Assembly: GCF_900005765.1 (NCBI RefSeq)
Contig: NC_041691.1
Location: forward strand, 1,178,001-1,242,000
From: Plasmodium relictum
Taxonomy: Eukaryota > Apicomplexa > Aconoidasida > Haemosporida > Plasmodiidae
Direction: 5' to 3'
DNA: 64,000 bases
Every line of letters begins with the position of its first letter. The stretch's first letter is position 1. Below the pieces are notes generated by a model. It was not told the origin of the DNA. It worked only from the letters and a program-made list of their open reading frames with translations, and ran no database searches. Positions 51,373-61,558 of this stretch are shown here, piece by piece. The position numbers were made by a program, and so were the translations under genes.

Positions 51373-54054
51373 TTATCTTTTATTTTTATTTCTTCTCTTT
51401 TTTATTTTTAATTTATAAACTTTTTTTTTTTTTTTTTGCTTTTTCCTGTTTATATTTAGAATTTTTTTATTCTGAATAATCATATTTTTTGATATGTTCA
51501 TACTAGAAAAATGTTTATCAATTTTATCCATATTCAATAATTTATCATATTCATCTTCAGTAATTTTTTTTTTTTTTAACTTTTTATATAATTTTTCTTC
51601 ATAAAATAAGGAGTCAATTTCATTTTCTTCCATTTCTCTTTTTTCGTGTTTCTTTTGAACTATTGTTTTTCTTTTTTTCCTTTGTTTTTCTTTTTTTTCA
51701 TTATTATTATTTTCCTTTTTTTGAATATTGGAAATTTGTTTTTTTTTTTTTATTTCTTCCATATTTTTCATATCCTCTTGTCTTTTTTTTTCTTTCTCTT
51801 CATTTTTATATGGTATTTCAAAAGTGTTAATTTTTATTTTTTTGAAATTTTTAATCTTATATTTTTCCTTGAATTTTGGTATTTTAACTAATGCAAATGC
51901 ATAACATAAATGTGATAAATTTAATTTATTAAAAGAAAAAAGGAAACTTAGTTGATGATTTTTATAGAATTCTATATATGATAAAAAAGCTTTTGTTGAA
52001 AGTAAAAATATTTCTCTATATTCAATAACAAAAAAAACTATATATTTTAGAAATAGCATAATCATATTATTTAATAAAATAATGTTCTGTTTTTTATGAG
52101 CAGTGTGTTTTTTACTTAAAGAACTTTTATCTCTTTTTTCCTCCATTTCTTCACAATAATTTTTATAAAATTTTATAAAAGAAATCTTGTATGATAAATC
52201 TTTTTTTTTTTTTTTGATCATTTCTAATGCATTTTGATCTATGCTATTTTCATTTTTCATTAAAATTTTTTCATAATTTATCATATTTGTATACATCACT
52301 GTTTTCTTAAAATTTGCAATATTTACATTTTTATTTTTTAAAAAAAATACATATTCTTTTTCTTTTTTATTTAAAAGAATTATATTTTTTCCACTTTTGT
52401 TAAATCTTCCAGTTCTTCCACTTCTATGAACATAAGTAATATTTTTGTTTGCAACATCATAATTTACTACCCAATGAACATTAATATTTACTCCTCTGCT
52501 CATAATATCTGTGCAGAAAATTATTTTCCTCTGATTATTTTTTATATCCGTTATTTTTCTATATGCGCTAATTCTTTTTTTATCTTTCATTTTTCTGTGA
52601 ATTTTTAAAAATGTAAATTTTTTATTTCCTATATATTTATGAATATAAGAAATCATTTTTGAAAATAGAATAACTTCATTTTCATTGTATATTTTATATT
52701 TATTGTTAAGCTGTAGAATTTTGGCATAATTTTCCTCTTTATTTTTTTTTCCTGTATTAAAAATATTTTTGAATAAATGAAAAAAAAATTCAACACAAAA
52801 GCAAGTGGAAAAAAATACTATAACTGTTTCGTTATCACTTACAACTGTGTTTAAAAACTTAAAAAGAAAAAAACTTTTGTCTATATTTCTTAAAATAATA
52901 TAATAATTTTCTATTTTTTCTGGTAATTGAAAATTATTTAAAACCATATTACTTTTATTAATACACTTCATAAAATTTTTCTTTTTATCTAAAAATAAAT
53001 TATAAAACTTCTCTTCCTGCAAGCACGTAGCGCTGCATATACAAGTAGAATATTCATTAATGAAAATGCTTTTTATTATATCTTTAATGTAATTTATATA
53101 ACTTTCTTCTAGTAACTTATCACCTTCGTCTAGTATTAAATAATTTAATTCATTTGTATTAAAATATTTTTTATGCTTATTTAATAAAACTGATAACTTT
53201 CCTGGTGTTGAAACAATAATTTGATATCTATTTTTTTTTTTTTTTTCATTTCTTATAATTTTCAAATCTTCGTTAATTTTAACTGCTCCTCTAAATAAAA
53301 GAGCATTCAAGAAAAAATTTTCTTTATTTAATCTTTTAAATTCTATGTTACATTTATAAGAAAAATACAGTCTTATAAAAAATAAAAATTTATTTATTAA
53401 ATTATAAATTTGTATACATAATTCTCTAGTGGGTGTTATTATAATTCCATATATATTTATTATTTCATTTTTTTTTTTTTTATAAAAATCACAGCATAAT
53501 TTATTTTTTATGTCATTTGTTATGCACTTATTATTATTGCTTCTTAGAAATTTTTCCCTCATTTCATTTATATCTATCATATTTTCACTATGCTTATTTT
53601 TATTTATTTCCTTTTTATTCACTACACTTAAATTATTATTTTCTAAAATGCTTTTATTATAAGAAATAAATTTATTTATATTTATGTCAATGATAGAATT
53701 ACATTTTTCGATATCTTTGTTTTCAAAAAATTCACATATATTTTTAATACTTTTCTCATTGTATGAAAATGATTCTTCATTATCTTGGTCTTTATTAAAT
53801 TCTAAATTTTTTGCATTTATGTTTTTGTTACTTAATAAATTTTGTAATAAGGGAATAACAAAGCATAAAGTTTTTCCACTTCCTGTTTCTGAATGTAAAA
53901 GAACATTTTTCTTTTTTATAAGAGGTGGTATGGCTTGTTTTTGAATATTAGCACAAAAAATATATTTTTGAATAAATAAAGCAAATATTAAAGCCTCATC
54001 AAGGTTAAGTTCAGTGAATAAAGTTTTTTTTTTTTCTTCATCCATCTTTTTCAT
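51373..54054 (-). CDS. DEAD-box RNA helicase of the DDX55/Spb4 type
   Basis: Single exon, 893 residues. Helicase motifs in order: a Q-motif region (CANIQKQAIPPLIKKKNVLL), motif I SETGSGKT (about 53), Ia PTRELC, Ib STPGKL, motif II as DEGD (about 311), motif III SAT, and motif VI HRSGRTGR (about 541). Beyond the core, the segment KAFLSYIEFYKNHQLSFLFS continuing to LCYAFALVKIPKFKEKY matches the DUF4217-type extension of DDX55/Spb4, which in animals reads AYxxH...ARGFALLRMPKMPE. Spb4 works on 25S/28S rRNA folding in late nucleolar pre-60S particles. The last 150 residues are Lys-rich, as in yeast and human orthologues. Large inserts sit between motifs I and Ia. Motif II departs from DEAD by Ala to Gly. 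The gene is divergent from the FHA-like gene across 2.7 kb. Confidence 0.88.
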   Translation of the reverse strand: MKKMDEEKKKTLFTELNLDEALIFALFIQKYIFCANIQKQAIPPLIKKKNVLLHSETGSGKTLCFVIPLLQNLLSNKNINAKNLEFNKDQDNEESFSYNEKSIKNICEFFENKDIEKCNSIIDININKFISYNKSILENNNLSVVNKKEINKNKHSENMIDINEMREKFLRSNNNKCITNDIKNKLCCDFYKKKKNEIINIYGIIITPTRELCIQIYNLINKFLFFIRLYFSYKCNIEFKRLNKENFFLNALLFRGAVKINEDLKIIRNEKKKKNRYQIIVSTPGKLSVLLNKHKKYFNTNELNYLILDEGDKLLEESYINYIKDIIKSIFINEYSTCICSATCLQEEKFYNLFLDKKKNFMKCINKSNMVLNNFQLPEKIENYYIILRNIDKSFFLFKFLNTVVSDNETVIVFFSTCFCVEFFFHLFKNIFNTGKKNKEENYAKILQLNNKYKIYNENEVILFSKMISYIHKYIGNKKFTFLKIHRKMKDKKRISAYRKITDIKNNQRKIIFCTDIMSRGVNINVHWVVNYDVANKNITYVHRSGRTGRFNKSGKNIILLNKKEKEYVFFLKNKNVNIANFKKTVMYTNMINYEKILMKNENSIDQNALEMIKKKKKDLSYKISFIKFYKNYCEEMEEKRDKSSLSKKHTAHKKQNIILLNNMIMLFLKYIVFFVIEYREIFLLSTKAFLSYIEFYKNHQLSFLFSFNKLNLSHLCYAFALVKIPKFKEKYKIKNFKKIKINTFEIPYKNEEKEKKRQEDMKNMEEIKKKKQISNIQKKENNNNEKKEKQRKKRKTIVQKKHEKREMEENEIDSLFYEEKLYKKLKKKKITEDEYDKLLNMDKIDKHFSSMNISKNMIIQNKKILNINRKKQKKKKKVYKLKIKKRRNKNKR

Positions 54055-56733
54055 AATATAGTAAAATATGTAGAGTCATGTATAAAATTATCTTATTATA
54101 TATTAAATTAACATCTTTTTTCTTTCTTTTTCTTTTTCTTTTTCTTTTTTTTGTTTATGTTTTTGTTTTTGTTTTTGTTTTTTTTATTATTTTCTATTTT
54201 TTTTCTATATTTAATTTAAATACTTGGTTATATTATTATAAATTTCAGTATCCATTTTTTTTTTTTTGAACGTTTTAAAATTAAAAATATTCAGCTTATT
54301 TTGCTAATACAACTGAATTTTTTTTTTTTTTTTAAAGCATCTTAAACACATGTAAATATATTTTTTTTGTTCATTTTTTTTTTTAAATATTTTCTTTAGT
54401 TTTTTTGTTTTGATTCTTATACGAAAGAAAAAAAATTTCATCTTTAAATATATATTTAATAAATAATAGTTTTTGCTTTTTTTGTTTGTAATAAATTTTC
54501 ATTAAGAATAATTTTAAAAACATAAAGTATTTAAATATATTCATGTTTTTTTCTATGCATATAAATAAAAAAAAGAATGAGATATATAAGAAAAACAGAA
54601 AAAACTAATGAAAAACTTTAAACACATGTTCAGTATTTCATTTTTATAGGTATTATATTCTTTTTTTTTCTTTAAAATTCTTTTTTTCTTAACGTAATTA
54701 TTACATCTTAATATTACATACACAAGTTTTTATAGCTTTCAATATTTCCTTATTTATTCATTACTATTTATTTTGATATTCTATAAATAGAATGAAGTCA
54801 TATAATTTTAATAAAAGAAACCCCAACTAATATTTATCATATTTGGTGGATATTACATATTATATTTCTATATTCTAATCTTTTTTTTATTTTAATTATA
54901 AAAAAAAAAAAATTAAGCATTGTAGCATTCGAAGGTAAAGTGATTAAAAATAAAAAAATATTAAATTATCAATACTTCTAAAGTAAATAAAGTTATTTAA
55001 AATTTTAAACTATTACAGTTAATTTAACATTCTTTTAACTTATTTTATTTTTAATTTATCCTGTAGTATACACATTATATTTTTACTTTTAATTATAATT
55101 TTTTAAATTGTATTTTCATGTATGTATATTTTAAGATAAAAATATATATATATATATATATGGTATAAAATTTTATTATTGAATTAGAAAAAAATAAGAT
55201 TTTAATATATTTTTTTAGAATATATATAAAACTAATACATGTTAATATAAGGTTTACAATTTTGATTAAAAAAAGAATGATTGTCTTTAAAAAATTTAAA
55301 TTTAGACGAAAGTTAACTTTTTTAAATCTTATAAGTTATTTTCAGAACACTATAATAGAAAAGAATATATTATTTCTCAATTAATAAATAGTAAGATGTT
55401 GTACTTAATTTTTTTGTGAATATTTTTAATTAATTTAAAAATTTCTAAACATCTTTCATGAAATTTTAATAGTAATTTACTAAAAAAATTGATTTTATAT
55501 TATATATCTTTTTAGAAAAAAAATTATAAAAATTTAAATGAAGTCCTTAATTAAAAAAATTTCATATTAAATTTCATAGATTTTTGTGATTTACATATCA
55601 TTTTTAAAAAAAATGAAATAAAAACATAACAAAACATTTTAAAATGCACTTCAAATTTAAACTTCTAAAGTGCTTTTATTTGCTGATATATTTAGTATGT
55701 ATTACTGTCAACTATAGTTGAATTAACTAGTGCACATATTAATTATAATTTGAATAAATTTAAATTTTTTAGATAGTAGAAAACTTTTATAATATAAAAA
55801 ATTTATATATAAAATTAAAAAAATATACACAATAAGTAGTAAATTTATTATTAAAATATAGTTGAATATTACATTTTTGTTTTATTTTACTTTTTTTTTT
55901 TTTTATTTCTATTAGAAATAAAAAACCTTATAAATACGTTTTACACAAAATTTTGAATTATATATGGATAATTCAATTTTTGAATATTTTACCAAAAAGA
56001 CAACTTTTCAATTTAAATATATATTTTAAAAAAATAAAAATTTTCAAATAGATGAAACACGTTGATCATTAATTTAAAGAAAATAAAGAAATTTTATCTA
56101 AAAAAAAAAAGTTCTAATTTTCATTCTATTCTTTAAAAATTAAATAAAATCGTATTGTTTATACATACAATAATAATTTTAATTTTTAATCATTTATATC
56201 ATATTTTCAATTTTCTAACACTTGTAAAAAAACACAGTCTCACATTTATTTTCAATGCATTTTTTTATTTTAATTATATTTTTAAAATTATTTTATTTAT
56301 AATTAAATTTTTTTTTTTTTTTTTTTACTTTTTTTATTAATTCTTTAAGTATATTAACAATTCTTCAATAAATATAATATATATGAAAATATGATATATT
56401 TTAAGTATTTAACTACATCCATTGAACCCTTTATAAATTTTTTTTTTCTTTGTTACATCTTATTTTTAACTTTTAAATTACTTTTTTTTTTTTTTTTTTT
56501 TTTTTCTATTCCATATTTTTAACCAATTATACATTTTTTTGATATAAATTTTGAAAATCATTTATTATTAGTTTTTTATAATATTTTCTTTAAATTATAC
56601 TTAAAAGCAAAAATATGTAAATGTATTATTGTTAAATAAAAGAGGAATTTTTGAATAAAGAAACCAGAATTTAACCGAACATATTACAAAATCTTAAAAA
56701 AATAAAATAAAAAAAAAAAAAAAAAAGACAAAT
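54055..56733. other. Long divergent intergenic region, Spb4 / FHA-like gene
   Basis: 2.7 kb with no supported exon. Next to the Spb4 start it carries a T-rich tandem repeat (54121-54183). Farther right are a (TA)n tract at 55141-55161, a perfect 14-base palindrome at 55708-55721, and T runs at 56310-56326 and 56482-56505. It must contain both promoters. Confidence 0.5.
54121..54183. repeat. (CTTTTT)n / (GTTTTT)n compound microsatellite
   Basis: About four CTTTTT units followed, after a T run and GTTTAT, by about four GTTTTT units. It sits 70-130 bases upstream of the Spb4 start codon. Confidence 0.8.
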
Positions 56734-59700
56734 ATGAAGTTAAATAGTTTTAAAAATTCTTGTCAAAAGTACGCAGTTTTAGATAAAATAAAAAAGAAAG
56801 AAAACAAAAATTGTAGCATGCAAATTGAGGAAAAAAAAAAAGAATACGATAATTCTATTACAACCAATAGAAGAAGTACTAGATTAATACATCTAAATAA
56901 TGAGAGAACAAACTTAGAAAAAAAAAATAAATATGATAAAAATGAAGCAGTAAATAATAAACAGAAACTTTTAAATAATGGTGAAAGTAATAATGTTATG
57001 TGTAATTTTAAGAAAGAAATATTATCGAATGGTAATAAAAATAAAATACCATATGATAAAGAAAAGTTATCAAAAAATAACAAAAGAAAAATATTAAATC
57101 ATAATAAAGAAACTTTATCTATCAATAAAAAAAAAAGTATATTAGAAAGTAATAAAAGAAAAGTATTAAACGATAATAAAATAAAAATGACAAACGATAA
57201 TAAAGCAAAAATTCCAAATAATAGTAAAAGAAGTATACTAAAAACTACTAAAAAAAAGGATATCAATGATAGTAGTAATAAAACATCAAAAGAGCTAGTA
57301 AGTAATAAATCAAAAAGTAAAAAAATAAGCAAAAAAATAGTTCATAAAAAAAGAACTGATAAAAAAATTATTAAAAAAAGCATATGCAAAAGAAATGTGA
57401 ATCTAAAAAGCCACAGAACAAAAGGAGTAATTAAAGATTCAAAAAAAAAAATAAAAAATATATATTCAGAAAAAGTAAATAGTTCAGAAATTTTACAAAA
57501 TAAAAGAGAAACCAACAGAACTTATATATCTGAATGTAAAATAAAGAAAAAAAATATTTTTGATGATAAGGTTAAAATATTAAACAAAGATAAAAATATA
57601 TTACAAAAATATGATACTGTAGACACAACTTTAAATAAGAAAATTAAAAAAACCAACGATTATTTCATGGCAGACAATTTCGTACAGAAAAACCTAAAAA
57701 AAAGAAAATTAACAACAGTAAATAATAGTAATAGTAGTAGAATTAAGGAAATAAATAAATTCATAAAAGAATTTACAAAAAACAATAATTTAAATAAAAA
57801 TTATTTATATAATAGCAAATATAATTTATATAGCTATGGTAAAGGAGATGTTTTTTATTATTTAGAAAGAATAAATTACAATAATGAAAAAAAAAAGGTA
57901 AATAATAAAGTAAAACTAAATGTTATATCTGAAATAATAAAAATAAAAAAAAAAAAATTTATAATAGGTTCGTCAAATAGGAAATGTGATTTAGTTTTAA
58001 AAGGAAACATTGAAAGTGAACAATGCGAATTAATATGCAAATGTGTAGAAAAAAATGTAAATAAGTCGAATGATAAAAATAGGCAAATAAACAAATATAA
58101 CTTATTTATTATTAATAAATCCTCTAGTAAAAGTACAGTATTAAATGATTCTGTTGTAGACTTTGAACAAATAAAAGATGAAGACAATATATTTTTAGGA
58201 ATGGATGATACATATCATAAAGATAATGCTAAATATATCTATAAAGTGAAATATAACAAATTTGCCAATATTTTTAATTCAAATAATTTATGTGGCTATA
58301 ATGATCATCACATAAATATCATATCTAATAAAACAGAAAAAGGTAGAGTAAGTAAAATAGTGTCAAACAATTTTTCATTAAACAGTCAAAATAAAAAAAT
58401 AAGAGATTCTCAAGAAAAAGAAGAGGAATCTAAAATAACTATATTAATATTTCTTATAATTGAAAATGATTATATTTTAAATGAGCCGATATGCCATATA
58501 AATTATGTAAATTGCTTAACTATTTTAAATAATACTCCTAAAAAATCATTAGAAAATGAAAAATTATCAAAAAATACTCCATCTATTAATAAAATGATAA
58601 AAGAGGATTCTCCTAATACTAAATTTAATGAAAGTTTTCAAAAGATAAATAGTATTTGTCAAAGTAGAATATCGCCATTAGGTATAAAAGACTCAATTAA
58701 AAAAGAAGAAAAAATAAAAGGAATTTTAAAAAATTCAAATAATTCTAAGGAACTACCAGTTACATTATTAAATGCTTGTGCTGAGTTATGTAAAGAAATA
58801 AATAAAAGTGTGTCAAAAGAAAATTGTAAAGTAAACAGTTTTCTTCAGAAAGATACACCCATTATAAATAATAATTGTACTACATTAAATTCTATTAGTT
58901 ATTCTAATAAGAAAGAAAAAAATAATCTACAATATTTAGAAAAAGATCAGAGGCATTTGCACAATAGAAAGCATATGAATAATATATATAATTTATTTCA
59001 TAATAATTTTAGTAGCAACAGCTATAAAGAGAATAAGGATGATGATAATAATGAAGTATATAACTATTGGAATAATAATGGAATTAATACTAATAAAAAT
59101 GAGAACAGTGATAATAATAAAAATAATAGTTCCAATCATAATAATATTTTTAAACATAATAATAATAATAACAAAAACATTTGTAATAACCTGCACTATA
59201 AGAATATCAACTGTAATAATGAAGATATTGACATTAGTAAAAATGAGGATAATGATAATATTATCATAGGTAAAGATAATAAGAATTATAATCTAAATAA
59301 TGATATAAGTAAAAATAATAATAATAAAGACAATTGTAGCAATAATAATAATATTATTTTAGATAACGATAAAACTAATAACAGCAAAAGTAATAATATT
59401 GTCATAAAATATAACAAGGATAAAGATAACAATATAATTAATAGTAGTATCTTAAATAATGATAACAATAGTAATAATAAAAATAAAAAAGATGGTAATA
59501 ATAATAATTACAGTAACAGTAATACTAATGATACATATAATGATAAAGATAATTATATAGAAAGCATTAATGGTGAAAGCTACAATAAGGAAAACATTGA
59601 AGATAATAATAAATCTAATAGTTACTTGATAGATAATGAAATTGATAAAGATAACTTTATTTCTAAAGATGAAAGCTACAATAAGGAAAACATTGAAAAT

Positions 59701-60699
59701 AATAATAATAAATCTAATAGTTACTTGATAGATAATGAAATTGATAAAAATAACTTTATTTTTAAAGATGACAATAATAATAATAAATTTAAAACAATAA
59801 AAAGTGTACATATCTGTAAAGATAACATTTTGAATAATAAGTTAGACGATAATATATATAAAGAAAAAAAATTTAATTTAAACTTAGTTGAAAATGTGAA
59901 ATTTTTAGAAAACAATATTATAGACAAAACATCATTAAAAGATAAAAAAGGAGATGAAAATAAAAAAATAAATAGTGGGAATTCAAATTACAAGGAAAAT
60001 AATAGTTTCGATTTACAGCCAATTGATTTATATTATAAATTAAATTATGAAGATATATATTTGAAAAAAAATATGAAAGTTGAAAAAGATGAATCAAATA
60101 TTAATATGGATGATAATTTATTTGTAACACCGATAAAGAATGGATTATGCATAAACAGTAATAAATCAGTGTTTTATGATTGTAAGGAAGAAAAAATTGA
60201 TGATTTTACCCCTGTTAAAAGTAAAAACGAAGAACATTTAAGATCTTGTGAATCTAATGAATTTTTAAGAAACTCTGAAAAAAATTTACTTTCATTTTTA
60301 TATTCTAAAAATAACGAAAATATCTCAAACAATAATTTCGTTTTATGTTTGAAAAACGAGGAAGAAAAAGAAAAATATGTAAAAGTAATAGGGGAAATAA
60401 AAGTTAAAAGAAACGCTAATTTTTCAGATATAAAGCATAACATAGATGTAAAACTATTGGATAAAACGATTGAATTTAAAACATTAAATAATAAAAATGA
60501 TTTGAAATATGAAGATATTTCAGCAAAAAAATATTCCATTCATTTAAATGCTTTTTCCGATAAATTGGATGAAACAAAATTTAATGAATTTTCTGCATTA
60601 CATTTAGATTATATTGACAACATCAATTTTTCAGATTTAGATATTTTAGAACCATTCGAATTAAAAAAAATGTTATTTATAAAATATGAAGATGTATAA
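56734..60699 (+). CDS. Asn-rich protein with FHA-like domain and many S/T-P sites
   Basis: Single exon, 1321 residues. Residues 100-190 form loose basic repeats of about 11 residues built on (N/S)NK-(R/K)-K-I-LN. Residues about 393-508 look like an FHA domain: a strand pair KKKFIIGSSNRKCDLVLKG, then ESEQCELI, FIINKSSSKSTVLND, and DNIFLGM. In canonical FHA the order is GR, SxxH, NG; here the first Arg and the His are replaced, so phosphothreonine binding is uncertain. Downstream lie many proline-directed sites (NNTPKKS, KNTPSIN, EDSPNTK, RISPLG, KDTPII, VTPIKN, FTPVKS). An Asn-rich region (about 760-1020) contains a near-perfect 32/33-residue tandem duplication. I do not recognise a specific orthologue. 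FHA plus basic N-terminus plus S/T-P sites suggests a nuclear or chromosomal protein regulated by CDK-type kinases, as inference only. Confidence 0.5.
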   Translation: MKLNSFKNSCQKYAVLDKIKKKENKNCSMQIEEKKKEYDNSITTNRRSTRLIHLNNERTNLEKKNKYDKNEAVNNKQKLLNNGESNNVMCNFKKEILSNGNKNKIPYDKEKLSKNNKRKILNHNKETLSINKKKSILESNKRKVLNDNKIKMTNDNKAKIPNNSKRSILKTTKKKDINDSSNKTSKELVSNKSKSKKISKKIVHKKRTDKKIIKKSICKRNVNLKSHRTKGVIKDSKKKIKNIYSEKVNSSEILQNKRETNRTYISECKIKKKNIFDDKVKILNKDKNILQKYDTVDTTLNKKIKKTNDYFMADNFVQKNLKKRKLTTVNNSNSSRIKEINKFIKEFTKNNNLNKNYLYNSKYNLYSYGKGDVFYYLERINYNNEKKKVNNKVKLNVISEIIKIKKKKFIIGSSNRKCDLVLKGNIESEQCELICKCVEKNVNKSNDKNRQINKYNLFIINKSSSKSTVLNDSVVDFEQIKDEDNIFLGMDDTYHKDNAKYIYKVKYNKFANIFNSNNLCGYNDHHINIISNKTEKGRVSKIVSNNFSLNSQNKKIRDSQEKEEESKITILIFLIIENDYILNEPICHINYVNCLTILNNTPKKSLENEKLSKNTPSINKMIKEDSPNTKFNESFQKINSICQSRISPLGIKDSIKKEEKIKGILKNSNNSKELPVTLLNACAELCKEINKSVSKENCKVNSFLQKDTPIINNNCTTLNSISYSNKKEKNNLQYLEKDQRHLHNRKHMNNIYNLFHNNFSSNSYKENKDDDNNEVYNYWNNNGINTNKNENSDNNKNNSSNHNNIFKHNNNNNKNICNNLHYKNINCNNEDIDISKNEDNDNIIIGKDNKNYNLNNDISKNNNNKDNCSNNNNIILDNDKTNNSKSNNIVIKYNKDKDNNIINSSILNNDNNSNNKNKKDGNNNNYSNSNTNDTYNDKDNYIESINGESYNKENIEDNNKSNSYLIDNEIDKDNFISKDESYNKENIENNNNKSNSYLIDNEIDKNNFIFKDDNNNNKFKTIKSVHICKDNILNNKLDDNIYKEKKFNLNLVENVKFLENNIIDKTSLKDKKGDENKKINSGNSNYKENNSFDLQPIDLYYKLNYEDIYLKKNMKVEKDESNINMDDNLFVTPIKNGLCINSNKSVFYDCKEEKIDDFTPVKSKNEEHLRSCESNEFLRNSEKNLLSFLYSKNNENISNNNFVLCLKNEEEKEKYVKVIGEIKVKRNANFSDIKHNIDVKLLDKTIEFKTLNNKNDLKYEDISAKKYSIHLNAFSDKLDETKFNEFSALHLDYIDNINFSDLDILEPFELKKMLFIKYEDV
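59575..59769 (+). repeat. Tandem duplication of about 97 bases inside the FHA-like gene
   Basis: Unit 1 is 59575-59670 (96 bases) and unit 2 is 59671-59769 (99 bases). Both encode ESYNKENIE, then SNSYLIDNEIDK, then DNF/NNF, with only a handful of substitutions and one extra Asn codon in unit 2. The high identity at DNA level points to a recent duplication. Confidence 0.93.
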
Positions 60700-61558
60700 T
60701 TATTCTACAACATATATAACATTACTTTTCTTTAATTTTTAATTATTTTTGTCATCTACATTTACTAAAATATCAAAAAAATATTTTAATTCATTTTTTA
60801 AATATTTTTTGTCCTAAAATCTTTTTTTTTTTTTTTTTTATGTTTTTGAATATCTAAAACATTCTTTTTTATTTCTTTAGAAAAGTTGTGAATTTTTATT
60901 TTTTTATTTTTTATTATTAGTTTATATTTTTCGAATTTAATTTTACCTATTCTGCATAAATATATTTTAATTTACCTTAAAATTCATTATGAAAAACCTT
61001 TTTGTTATTTTAACTCTTTTTTTTTTTTTTTTAAATAAAAGAAAAACAAATATAAACAAAAAAAAAAAAAAATAATAAAATTATTTTTTTGGTTGTTTTC
61101 AAATGAAATACAAGTTATTTTTTAAAAGAAGTTTAATTTTTTATTTTATTTTTTTTTTATAGATTTATAGAGAAAAAAAAAAAAATTAAAATTTCTTCAA
61201 TAATTGTGATACAATAAATCATTTATAAAAGAAATTACATTTAAAAAAAATAAAATTCCAGATATTTTATTTTGATTTATTTTTCTTACAACTATATGGG
61301 TAAAAAAGGCTAAATGCTTTTATTAATTTTTTATAAAATTTTTTTTTTTCTAAAATATTACAATTTTATATATTTTTTTAAAATAAAAGCTTAATATTTT
61401 AATATAATTCATTCATTTAGATAAAAAAGAAAAATATAAAATTTTAAATTTTGGAGTTTTTTGAATTATTTTTTTTTTTTATGTAAAAAAATGAAATAAT
61501 TGTTATTCCATGAAAAAATATATCATAAAATATTAAAAAAAATATTAAAAGTCTTAAG
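60700..61558. other. Tandem intergenic, FHA-like 3' to Dbp4 5'
   Basis: About 860 bases with T runs at 60824-60839 and 61019-61032 and A runs near 61060. No gene or RNA signal. Confidence 0.5.
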
